NCBI RefSeq assembly: GCF_000147335.1 | Contig: NC_014501.1 | Coordinates: 62,001-126,000 of the forward strand | Source: Gloeothece verrucosa PCC 7822 | GTDB lineage: Bacteria > Cyanobacteriota > Cyanobacteriia > Cyanobacteriales > Microcystaceae | Reading direction: 5' to 3' | DNA: 64,000 bases | Part shown: in pieces, positions 9,543 through 17,008 of the stretch | Numbering within the stretch: position 1 is the stretch's first letter | How the letters are laid out: every line of letters starts with the position of its first letter | Program-made: the position numbers and the translations under genes | The notes under the pieces: model-generated | Seen by the model: only the letters and a program-made list of their open reading frames with translations | The model's database searches: none | What the model was told of the DNA's origin: nothing

Positions 9543-9572
9543 CTGACAGTTATATCGCTTTTGTGCTACACT
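9543..9572 (+). promoter_or_regulatory. Sigma70-like promoter of the tRNA-SDR-LRR cassette
   Basis: CTGACA (9543-9548) and TACACT (9567-9572) match -35 and -10 hexamers with an 18-nt spacer. Transcription would begin close to 9579-9581, at the first base of the first tRNA. No other promoter is evident before the SDR gene, so the tRNAs and proteins may share a transcript. Confidence 0.5.
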
Positions 9573-9580
9573 ATGTTACA

Positions 9581-9654
9581 GGGGGGATAGCTCAACGGAA
9601 GAGCGCTTTCTTATGCAGGAAAGAGGTTGCAGGTTCAAATCCTCGCTCCCTCCA
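9581..9654 (+). tRNA. Atypical tRNA with 8-nt anticodon loop
   Basis: Acceptor GGGGGGA pairs with TCCCTCC, T8-A9 follows, and the D arm is GCTC-AACGGAA-GAGC with G18G19. The anticodon stem CTTTC/GAAAG encloses eight bases (TTATGCAG) instead of seven. The T arm GCAGG-TTCAAAT pairs with CCTCGC only if one C is bulged. Discriminator A at 9654; no encoded CCA. Depending on where the extra base lies, the anticodon may be TGC (Ala) or a four-base unit. Conserved TTC in the T loop and a paired acceptor argue against simple decay. Decoding identity is unresolved. Confidence 0.6.
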
Positions 9655-9730
9655 GGAAAACTGTAGCTCAACGGAAGAGTATGGGATTGCGAATCCCAAG
9701 GTTGAAGGTTCGATTCCTTCCAGTTTTCCA
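9655..9730 (+). tRNA. Atypical tRNA, anticodon GCG, possible 9-bp acceptor stem
   Basis: GGAAAACTG pairs perfectly with CAGTTTTCC, giving a 9-bp acceptor stem with discriminator A, followed by T-A and the D arm GCTC-AACGGAA-GAGT. The anticodon arm is TGGGA-TTGCGAA-TCCCA (anticodon GCG, nominally Arg CGC, which bacteria usually read with an ACG tRNA). The T arm is GAAGG-TTCGATT-CCTTC. If only seven acceptor pairs are used (AAAACTG), the tRNA starts with A and has discriminator C, also unusual. It abuts the first tRNA with no spacer and shares its D-arm sequence almost exactly. Confidence 0.6.
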
Positions 9731-9755
9731 ATTTCATGAAATATATGATGAGTGT

Positions 9756-11141
9756 ATGAAGATTAACCCAGAAGAGTTAGAAACTTGTCTGAGAGTGTTA
9801 CAGGAAATATCAGAAAATACAGAACTGATTAATAATCATGAACGCTTTAAAAGTTTAATTGCAAAAATATACAAAAATGGTAAAAAAATTGTGCGCCGTA
9901 ATCTAGCACAAGAGCCACAGCAAGAAGATAAAAAAATCAAAAATACGACGGCAATAGTTAAAAATAAAACTCGACAGCAACCGAGCGCAAATTTGCCAAG
10001 TTCATTCTTTTTTAAAGGTCAAAAACTTTCTCATCCCATTCCCTGTTATATCTGCAAACAACCTTATACAGATATTCATTTTTTTTATCATTCCCTATGT
10101 CCCATTTGTGCTGAGTTTAACTATCATAAACGGCATCAACGCACAAATTTAAAGGGGCGTGTTGCTCTAATTACTGGGGGACGTATTAAAATTGGTTATC
10201 AAACAGCATTAAGACTCCTAAAAGATGGAGCAAAAGTTATTGTTACTACTCGATTTCCTCACGATGCGGCTAAAGGTTTTAGCAGTGAGGTAGATTTTGG
10301 TTATTGGCGTGATCGCTTACAAATTTATGGGTTAGATTTACGTAATCTCGGAGCAGTAGAAAACTTAGTTCGCTATCTTTTTGATACGGAAAAAGCTTTA
10401 GATATCATCATTAATAATGCGGCTCAAACCATTAAGCGCCCGTTAGCCTTTTATCAACATCTTTTAGAAGGAGAAAAAGCTGATAAAAATTTTCTTCCGT
10501 TGGCGGTGGAAGGGTTAATTACCTCTCGGATTAATTCGGCTCCTTTATTGCTAGAAAGCTATGGAAATTATCCCGGACATCTGACGATCAATCAAAGAGA
10601 TTTTCCCCCTCAGATTTTTGATGAAGATGGGCAACAATTAGATCGGCGTTCCCAGAATAGCTGGCGGCTGAAATTAGATCAGGTTAGTTCTGTAGAGATG
10701 TTGGAAGTTCAGTTAGTTAATGCCGTAGCTCCTTTTATTTTAAATAGTCAATTAAAACCTCTGCTGATACGTTCTCAATTTGAGCGGCGTTTTATTATTA
10801 ATGTATCGGCTATGGAAGGGCAATTTAACCGTAAGGATAAAACCGTTCATCATCCTCATACTAATATGGCTAAAGCGGCTTTAAATATGATGACTCGGAC
10901 TTCGGCGGCAGATTATGCGACTGATGGGATTTTTATGAATAGTGTAGATACGGGATGGATTACTGATGAGAATCCTTATCCTAAGAAGATGTATTTACAA
11001 GAAAAAAATGGGTTTTATCCGCCGCTAGATATTATTGATGGGATGGCAAGAGTTTATGATCCAATTGTGCAAGGGATAGAACAAGAAGTAGAACCTTTAT
11101 CAGGTTTTTTTCTGAAGGATTATCATCCTTATCCTTGGTAG
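9756..11141 (+). CDS. Atypical SDR-fold protein with N-terminal zinc ribbon
   Basis: 461 aa from ATG at 9756. The frame is open further upstream but runs through the tRNA genes, so this ATG, 25 nt after tRNA 2, is chosen. A charged helical N-terminus (1-80) precedes a zinc ribbon with Cys97, Cys100, Cys115 and Cys118. A Rossmann domain follows: glycine-rich VALITGGRIKIGYQTA near residue 135, IIINNAAQT, and the serine strand NVSAMEGQF. At the catalytic YxxxK position the protein has TNMAK (residues 369-373), so tyrosine is replaced by threonine. It probably binds a nucleotide but may not be an ordinary dehydrogenase. LRR gene follows by 80 nt. Confidence 0.8.
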   Translation: MKINPEELETCLRVLQEISENTELINNHERFKSLIAKIYKNGKKIVRRNLAQEPQQEDKKIKNTTAIVKNKTRQQPSANLPSSFFFKGQKLSHPIPCYICKQPYTDIHFFYHSLCPICAEFNYHKRHQRTNLKGRVALITGGRIKIGYQTALRLLKDGAKVIVTTRFPHDAAKGFSSEVDFGYWRDRLQIYGLDLRNLGAVENLVRYLFDTEKALDIIINNAAQTIKRPLAFYQHLLEGEKADKNFLPLAVEGLITSRINSAPLLLESYGNYPGHLTINQRDFPPQIFDEDGQQLDRRSQNSWRLKLDQVSSVEMLEVQLVNAVAPFILNSQLKPLLIRSQFERRFIINVSAMEGQFNRKDKTVHHPHTNMAKAALNMMTRTSAADYATDGIFMNSVDTGWITDENPYPKKMYLQEKNGFYPPLDIIDGMARVYDPIVQGIEQEVEPLSGFFLKDYHPYPW

Positions 11142-11221
11142 GGGATTATTATCCGTAGTGCGGAACTTGGTTCACACCCCAGCCTGTAGCAGATGAATAT
11201 GAATGTTGAAAGGAGATTAAG

Positions 11222-12388
11222 ATGCAAGGAGATTTTATTAATCATTGTCCTATAGATGAAGCGGTGGAAAGTGGGGCCAAAGATTTAGAAGAAATTGTGC
11301 CTTTGATTGAATATCTTCAGGGAAATATTCCTGTGACTGAACCTGTAAGATTTCCTCGGGGTACAATGATGCCTGATGGTAGGTTGGATTTATGTAAACA
11401 GGGAATTGGGGTTACAGGTTGTCAGCAAATTACTGATGTTTTGAGGGCTAATACTACTGTTATTAGTTTGCTTTTGGGAACTGATGGTATTGGTGATGTG
11501 GGTGCGTCTGCGGTGGCGAAGTTGATTCAACATAATAGTCATTTAGAAGTGGTTTATTTGGGGTGTAATCAGATTACTAAAAAAGGTGCGGCTCAATTGG
11601 CTGCGGCCCTGAGTTTGAATACTTCGGTCACTGGGTTATGGCTTAAGCGTAATCCCATCGGTAGAATAGGCGCTGAATATTTGGCCGAAATGTTGAGCAT
11701 TAATAAAAGTATTCGGACTTTGGATTTAGTTAATACTCATTTGGAAGAAACAGGGTTAAATAGGATTCTTGATGTTTTGATTGATAAAAATCGCACTGTT
11801 GAGCGTTTGTATCTGGGGGGGAATCAAATTTATGATCAAGCGGCTAAACGCCTATCTATGTTACTCAAAACTAACCCCAATATTAAGTATTTATTTTTGA
11901 ATGTTAATCATTTGGGAGATGTAGGTGCTATTGAATTGGCTGATGGTTTACGGCAAAATAGCACTTTAATTGAGTTGGGAGTTGCTAGTAATGGGATTAC
12001 ATCCACAGGAGGGATGGCGATTTTAGAGGCGATAGAAGGTCATCCTTCTTTAGTTAACCTTGATTTGGGTTATAGTCCCTCTACTCAAGTTTTAGCCGCT
12101 AGAGCTAATTCTCTTGGGGCTGCTGGCGCTGAGAGAGTTGGTAAATTGCTGGCAAATGACTCAAATTTATTAAGGCTTAATCTGCGAGGTAATGGGATTA
12201 CAGAACAGGGTAAGATGGCTATTATTGAGGGTCTAGAAAAAAATTATCGCTTGCAACACCTGATTTTAGATGGCAAGTTAGAGCCACAAATTAAGGCTTT
12301 ACTCGAACGTAACCGCAACTTAAATTCATCGGATAATTTATTGCCGCGTGATGTGGCTTTAATAAGGAGTGTCTATCGGACAAAATAA
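11222..12388 (+). CDS. Leucine-rich repeat protein, RNI/RanGAP type
   Basis: 388 aa with a strong Shine-Dalgarno (AAAGGAG) before ATG 11222. About nine leucine-rich repeats of roughly 28-30 residues run from residue 50 to 370, with the ribonuclease-inhibitor-type pattern LxLxxNxIxxxGAxxLAxxL (for example VVYLGCNQITKKGAAQLAA and LLRLNLRGNGITEQG). No signal peptide, membrane helix or enzymatic domain is visible, so it is probably a cytoplasmic binding scaffold. Position suggests cotranscription with the SDR-like protein and tRNAs. Partner and function are unknown. Confidence 0.8.
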   Translation: MQGDFINHCPIDEAVESGAKDLEEIVPLIEYLQGNIPVTEPVRFPRGTMMPDGRLDLCKQGIGVTGCQQITDVLRANTTVISLLLGTDGIGDVGASAVAKLIQHNSHLEVVYLGCNQITKKGAAQLAAALSLNTSVTGLWLKRNPIGRIGAEYLAEMLSINKSIRTLDLVNTHLEETGLNRILDVLIDKNRTVERLYLGGNQIYDQAAKRLSMLLKTNPNIKYLFLNVNHLGDVGAIELADGLRQNSTLIELGVASNGITSTGGMAILEAIEGHPSLVNLDLGYSPSTQVLAARANSLGAAGAERVGKLLANDSNLLRLNLRGNGITEQGKMAIIEGLEKNYRLQHLILDGKLEPQIKALLERNRNLNSSDNLLPRDVALIRSVYRTK

Positions 12389-12427
12389 TTTAAAATCCTA
12401 GCCCCCTTTATTATTAATAAATATCCT

Positions 12428-13078
12428 TCACGGTGTAGAGGGAGACAGATTAAAAAAGTGCTGAATAGCTTGCCAAATTTGGGGCAAAACATTAGTTAAA
12501 CTATGATCACTTTCTAGTTCAATTAATTTTACCCAAGGGCGTTCACTAGCATAGCGGCGGCTAAATGCTATGGGGATAACTTCGTCATAGCGACCCTGTA
12601 GAATTAAAGTAGGAATTGGTCTATTTAATTGGTTGAGAGAATATTGTTTAAGGTCTTCAACAAATTGATAATGAATCGGTAGCATTCGCCGCTCACCGTA
12701 ATGATAAACTAATAACGAGTCTGTCTCTTGCCATTGCTTAACCTGGGCTTCTCCTAAATAAGATAACCACAGATCTAAAAAACCCAAAGCCGGCGCTAAT
12801 AAAACAAGAGATTCTACTTGAGAATATTGCTGTCCTAACCAGGCAGCCGCTAACCCACCTAAACTAGAACCAATGATTCTAACAGGGGTAACGGCATCAG
12901 GAAATAAAGCAGCCGCTTGTTGTAATTGTCGTGTTAGGGTTAGTTGAGAAAAATTGCCGTCATTGAGATCAGGAATTGTCAGAGGAATTTGACAGTTTTG
13001 AAAATGATTACCGATGTATTGAGCTTTAGTGGAATTGTTGCTCGAAGCAAAACCATGTAAATAAATGTAATTTACCAT
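12428..13078 (-). CDS. YqiA/YcfP-like alpha/beta-hydrolase (esterase)
   Basis: 216 aa from ATG at 13078. A start nine codons upstream is possible, but MVNYIYLHGFASS is the classic family start. The nucleophile elbow is GSSLGG, the aspartate lies in LQGRYDEVIP and the histidine in ESDHSLTN. Family members hydrolyse short acyl esters or thioesters in the cytoplasm. The gene stands alone, convergent with the LRR gene. Confidence 0.82.
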   Translation of the reverse strand: MVNYIYLHGFASSNNSTKAQYIGNHFQNCQIPLTIPDLNDGNFSQLTLTRQLQQAAALFPDAVTPVRIIGSSLGGLAAAWLGQQYSQVESLVLLAPALGFLDLWLSYLGEAQVKQWQETDSLLVYHYGERRMLPIHYQFVEDLKQYSLNQLNRPIPTLILQGRYDEVIPIAFSRRYASERPWVKLIELESDHSLTNVLPQIWQAIQHFFNLSPSTP

Positions 13079-13200
13079 ACAGAATTTAGAGCCATATTTT
13101 GACAAGAATCACAAAAAATCAGTAACCCATTCATAAACGGCTACTGATCTTTTACCCAAAAAACAGATATAATAAATAAGGAATTATATAAGTTTAATTA

Positions 13201-13521
13201 TTAACCTTCCTCGTCGGTTTCTTTGGGTTGGCTAGGAGAAGAATTATAAAGGGCATCTAATTGTTGACGAGCATCTTCCACCGTAACTGAACGCATAACT
13301 AAAAGCGGCTCACTAATAGGACGACCATTTTTATCTAATAATTCTGGGTGAATAGTTTGAGCATTGTAATAAGTATTTGCTCTGGCGCGTCTAGCATTAG
13401 CTGCCGCACTTGGATAACGACGTTGTGAGTCCATACTCACAGTGATTAAACTACGGATGAGGTTGCTAATAGCCAAAAAAGCAATTATCGTAAAGGCCAA
13501 AATGTAAAGTAAATGTAACAT
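13201..13521 (-). CDS. DUF2973-type small membrane protein
   Basis: 106 aa with one N-terminal hydrophobic helix (residues 2-22, LHLLYILAFTIIAFLAISNL), then a soluble tail with DSQRRYPSAAANARRARANT and PELLDKNGRPISEPLLVM. This matches my memory of the cyanobacterial DUF2973 family. CTAGGAGC provides a ribosome-binding site before the ATG. The neighbouring DUF2605 gene on the same strand is the usual partner. Function unknown. Confidence 0.75.
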   Translation of the reverse strand: MLHLLYILAFTIIAFLAISNLIRSLITVSMDSQRRYPSAAANARRARANTYYNAQTIHPELLDKNGRPISEPLLVMRSVTVEDARQQLDALYNSSPSQPKETDEEG

Positions 13522-13677
13522 ATTATTATGCTCCTAGAAAGATTCGAGTCTATGGGGGGTATTGATTAATTACCAAAAAAGAATTGAATCAGACAGTCGT
13601 ATATAAATAGCTTACCAAGGATAGACCTTGGTTTTTTCATACCGGGGATCATGTCTTAGCTATGACTGCTTAGAATT

Positions 13678-14001
13678 TTACTCGGGTTTCTGTTTTATAG
13701 AACGCCAACGCATCGAAATTCGCCAACACTCAGCTACTAAGTTATGCCAAGGTACTAGCATACTCGCTTCGATACCCGCTTGTCCATCCGTCGCCTGAAA
13801 TAACATTTGAGCAGTGGTTACTTCTTTTTGAGCCTGTTTTACCCGTTCGAGTAAGTCCGTTTGTTCTTCACAGGAGATGAATGACAGCCGCTCGTTTTCT
13901 AATAATGTACAGGCGCGAGAAAACCAGTATTGGAAATCTTCTAACAGGGGCTTGAGAACGGTATTCAGGAGTTCGGGTTCAGAGGGTTGTGAATTTGACA
14001 T
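13678..14001 (-). CDS. DUF2605-type protein
   Basis: 107 aa, soluble and mainly helical, with LLNTVLKPLLEDFQYWFSRA, LSFISCEEQTDLLERV and a Trp-rich end (VPWHNLVAECWRISMRW). These features fit the cyanobacterial DUF2605 family. It lies 156 nt upstream of the DUF2973 gene on the same strand and the two are probably cotranscribed. Function unknown. Confidence 0.75.
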   Translation of the reverse strand: MSNSQPSEPELLNTVLKPLLEDFQYWFSRACTLLENERLSFISCEEQTDLLERVKQAQKEVTTAQMLFQATDGQAGIEASMLVPWHNLVAECWRISMRWRSIKQKPE

Positions 14002-14176
14002 TATCTTAAAATGGTTTTCTATTCCAGTCTTATCTTAGCGTTATTTAAATTTCTTAACATAATTTAAAATAAATTTTCATCTTTGGCTAATAGAGATAAG
14101 AATATATACTTAGAGCCGTTTTTGACCTCCTAACCCTCCGTGTGTTGCTTGTTTGTTAGGATAGAGGTTAAAGGTT

Positions 14177-14266
14177 GAAAAACAACAACAGCTATTAGAA
14201 GCACAGGAAAAAGCCGCGCGGCTTGCAGAGTGCTTGAGAGCGATGGGTATTGAGCCGCATGAGTAA
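14177..14266 (+). pseudogene. C-terminal remnant of a Uma2-family gene
   Basis: 30 codons ending in TAA encode EKQQQLLEAQEKAARLAECL, then RAMGIEPHE. This is the coiled-coil tail typical of cyanobacterial Uma2 (PDDEXK) proteins, which often end in LRxxGIxPxE. An in-frame stop lies five codons upstream and no catalytic part is nearby, so only the 3' end survives. A reverse-strand ORF over the same DNA is not credible. Confidence 0.6.
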
Positions 14267-14519
14267 ATGATTTTATTGTTGACAAAAAATCCTTTTTCGG
14301 ATTGGAGTTTAAAAAAGCAAAATCTAGCATTTGTGTGATATAACTTTCCTATTTCACTTTTAGAAAAATCATACTCTTTTTTAATCGTCTGTTCACTTGG
14401 TATCGTTTCTATCTTGCTAATTAGATATTCTGCTTGTAATATGTTGATTAAAGACGTTCACCCTGGCTACTCTCAAAAAGACACCAACCGAGCAAATACA
14501 GCTAAAACAGAAAACAGCT

Positions 14520-14648
14520 ATGTTTACAGTAAAACTTAAAAATGGAGAAACGGTACAAGTCCCTTTAGAAGAATTAGAAGAGTTTCTAGAAAAAAATCGA
14601 GAACAGATTCAAGAGCAGCACAAACCTATGGGAAAAAGGCGTACTTAA
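14520..14648 (+). CDS. Small 42-aa protein
   Basis: MFTVKLKNGETVQVPLEELE begins a 42-residue acidic-helical protein ending HKPMGKRRT. It has two short beta strands followed by a charged helix (EELEEFLEKNREQIQ). Composition is clearly protein-like and unlike its surroundings. I do not know a family. It lies between the Uma2 remnant and the OLD-like gene and may be part of the accessory patch. Confidence 0.5.
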   Translation: MFTVKLKNGETVQVPLEELEEFLEKNREQIQEQHKPMGKRRT

Positions 14649-14693
14649 TAATTGTAGGGTGGACATTGCCTACCAAAACCTACCTATAATATC

Positions 14694-16505
14694 TCAACTC
14701 TCATTAATAAACTCTTCAATAATATTAAATATTGTATTAAAGTGTTGAAAATCTGTCTCATCTCCTTCTTGACATAACCAGTTACATAAATTTTTCTTTT
14801 CATCATTATTAACTTCATATTTGATAACTTCAGGTATTTCTTTACCCCGCTCAATTTTAATAGTTTTAGTTATATCTATAAAAGCTTGTTTATGGTCAAT
14901 AGCTCTTTCTATAGTTGATTTTGGCAAAAGATTTTCTATACCTTTTTTAATTAGATTTTCGTCACTTGAAGGAATAACTATTTTAGTAATTTTTCCTTTT
15001 TGATCTGGCTGTTTCTGAGTATCGCAATCATAAAGTAATAAAACTCGCTGAGAGAAAGCTTCTGCTATTTGAGTATTTACATTCTTCCATAATTTATCTA
15101 AATTAGGACAACCATCACCATTTTTTAATTCTATCTTATCTAAAAGTTCTGTCTTACCTAACTCTTGGGCGGCTTTGGTGATATATCTAATATCATAGTC
15201 ACCCTCTACAAAAACAATCGGCTTTTTGCTATTTTTGATAGCTTCTTCTAAATCATTTTGATATTTCTCAGTTTGCTTAAAATATGTGTAAGCATGATCA
15301 AATTCTTTAAATCTTTCGGCGGTGATCAAGTTTCCGTCAGGCATTTCTACAATTTGAAACCCATCATCAGTAAACTCATCCCTCATACCTAGCAAGAATA
15401 AGGGTGAATGGGTAGTAATAATGAATTGAACTTTAGGAAAAAGCTTAATGAGTTTAGGTAGAGTATTGCGCTGTAAATTAGTATGTAAGTGTAGATCAAT
15501 TTCGTCTATAATTACAATACCCCTAACATCGTGAGTAGATTCAAAAGGTTGTTCAGTTAAATCATAATCTCTTAAAATTGAACAAAATAAATTAAATAAT
15601 AAGGTTTCTCCCGTCGAAAGCTGAAAAATATTAGGAATCCAAGGTTGTTCATTTTTTATAATTGAAAAAACTCGATTATGTCTATTACCTAATTTTAAGC
15701 TCAAAGTTTCTTGCGTATTAAAAATAATATTTAAAAATATATTAACCCTTTCGTATAATTTAGCATTCTTTCCTATATATCCTGTCAAAATATTTAAAGA
15801 TAAATTGTTCGGATTCAAATCCTCACAAGGAATCTTCATAATCATCTTTTCTAAAGTTTCACGATCAAATAAAATATCTAATAACCAATTTTTTATTTCT
15901 TGGATACCGTTATATTTAATTATAGAGCGATTAGAATAACCGGCAATATGTTTTAAATCCATAAAATTTGCTTTAGCCAGCAAATGCTCTACATTTAACC
16001 AAGCAGGTTCTTCAAATCTATTAGCAGGAAAAAATAATTCTACATTTGTATTGATGAGTTCTTTAATTTGATATCCTGTTATACTTAAATCGTTATTTTT
16101 TAAATAAGAAGTTTCATATGGAGGAATTTCTTTCCACTCTTTATAAATTGGCGTATATTTATAGTAATCTTCAAAACTATTTTTCGATTGATTTAATTGC
16201 CATTCTATAAATTCTAGTTTATCTTCAAAATTTAATTTAGAGAAATAATAATTCTTTCCTGTTTGAATATAATGAGGTGATCTCAATTTATAAACTCTTC
16301 CTTGTTCTACTTCAGCATTTTCATAAATAAGTTGTTTGGCGGCAATTAAATGGTGAACAATAAATGATAAAATTATACTTTTACCTGTACCATTTTTCCC
16401 AACAATAATAAACGGTTTAGGCACTCCTCCATCTGAAAAAGGCAATGATAAATTAAAGTAACTGATAGGGCCAACATTTTCTAAAAGAATGCTTTTGAGA
16501 TACAT
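14694..16505 (-). CDS. OLD-like AAA ATPase with TOPRIM-type C-terminus
   Basis: 603 aa. The N-terminal ABC-class ATPase has Walker A GKNGTGKS (about residues 36-43), signature LSTGE (about 295), Walker B VIIDEIDLHLH (about 331-341) and a following THSPLFLL histidine. The C-terminal third has TOPRIM-like acidic motifs: VEGDYDIRYI (about 435) and LLYDCDTQ (about 488). OLD proteins couple ATPase and nuclease and include antiphage proteins such as OLD and GajA. It is A/T-rich, isolated and without a UvrD-like partner. Defence function is an inference. Confidence 0.75.
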   Translation of the reverse strand: MYLKSILLENVGPISYFNLSLPFSDGGVPKPFIIVGKNGTGKSIILSFIVHHLIAAKQLIYENAEVEQGRVYKLRSPHYIQTGKNYYFSKLNFEDKLEFIEWQLNQSKNSFEDYYKYTPIYKEWKEIPPYETSYLKNNDLSITGYQIKELINTNVELFFPANRFEEPAWLNVEHLLAKANFMDLKHIAGYSNRSIIKYNGIQEIKNWLLDILFDRETLEKMIMKIPCEDLNPNNLSLNILTGYIGKNAKLYERVNIFLNIIFNTQETLSLKLGNRHNRVFSIIKNEQPWIPNIFQLSTGETLLFNLFCSILRDYDLTEQPFESTHDVRGIVIIDEIDLHLHTNLQRNTLPKLIKLFPKVQFIITTHSPLFLLGMRDEFTDDGFQIVEMPDGNLITAERFKEFDHAYTYFKQTEKYQNDLEEAIKNSKKPIVFVEGDYDIRYITKAAQELGKTELLDKIELKNGDGCPNLDKLWKNVNTQIAEAFSQRVLLLYDCDTQKQPDQKGKITKIVIPSSDENLIKKGIENLLPKSTIERAIDHKQAFIDITKTIKIERGKEIPEVIKYEVNNDEKKNLCNWLCQEGDETDFQHFNTIFNIIEEFINES

Positions 16506-16663
16506 ATTTTTTCTATTTCGTCGCTTTCGGCTATTAAATTAACTTATAAATTCTAGCAAAAAATCTAATTATTCACGGTCTTGTGTTTTAAATTAAGCTA
16601 TAGCATTTGCTAAATATTGCCTCATTGTTTGACATATATAAAACTTTTGTTACCCTTAAAAAT

Positions 16664-16729
16664 TAGGTGGGCACTTCCTAAAAAAGTTAAAATTTCTACC
16701 TAATATTAAGGGCAGAAGTGTCCACCCTA
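16664..16729. repeat. Imperfect inverted repeat
   Basis: TAGGTGGGCACTTC and GAAGTGTCCACCCTA are inverted, separated by about 37 A/T-rich bases. A related string (TAGGGTGGACATTGCC) lies at about 14655 on the other flank of the OLD-like gene. It resembles a small non-autonomous repeat; no transposase is present. Confidence 0.5.
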
Positions 16730-16766
16730 CAAAATATTAATTCTTGGCATTACTCAGATATTTTCT

Positions 16767-16819
16767 AGCCCGCGTAGGCGGGCTTCGTTCGTGTAGCCGC
16801 ACCCTTTAGGGTGTAGGCT
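16767..16819 (-). repeat. Dispersed palindromic repeat, copy 1
   Basis: Two hairpins, AGCCCGCGTAGGCGGGCT and AGCCGCACCCTTTAGGGTGTAGGCT, joined by TCGTTCGTGT. The same element lies in the opposite orientation at 25984-26036; by hand about 43 of 53 bases agree. Such stem-loop repeats are frequent in cyanobacterial genomes. Confidence 0.65.
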
Positions 16820-17008
16820 AAAAAAGAAGAACCTTAAACTCGTAACCCTGTTGTGTTACAAATTTGTATTATATAATAAAACTAACGCCGCCTCAAAGGG
16901 GGGTGAGGGGGATAGGGTTAGCCGCGCAAACTTGAAACCCAGTCCTCAGATAAGATGAGACAATGATATTAAATAGACACACAGCACAATATTATAGAGA
17001 ACAGATTA

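Larger units (their letters stand above)
16506..17008. other. Repeat-rich intergenic region upstream of thrS
   Basis: About 500 nt without a gene. It contains an inverted repeat at 16664-16729 and a palindromic dispersed repeat at 16767-16819, both annotated separately. The last 100 nt before thrS presumably hold its promoter and leader; I see no clear T-box-like structure. Confidence 0.45.

Noticed and set aside
9627..9755. Upstream extension of the SDR reading frame through the tRNA genes
   Set aside because: It would translate both tRNA sequences; the ATG at 9756 lies just after the second tRNA.
14130..14330. Reverse-strand 66-aa ORF
   Set aside because: It is antisense to a recognisable Uma2 tail and has no features of its own.
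14441..14539. 32-codon forward ORF overlapping the 42-aa gene
   Set aside because: Overlaps the better-supported small gene in another frame, without a ribosome-binding site.
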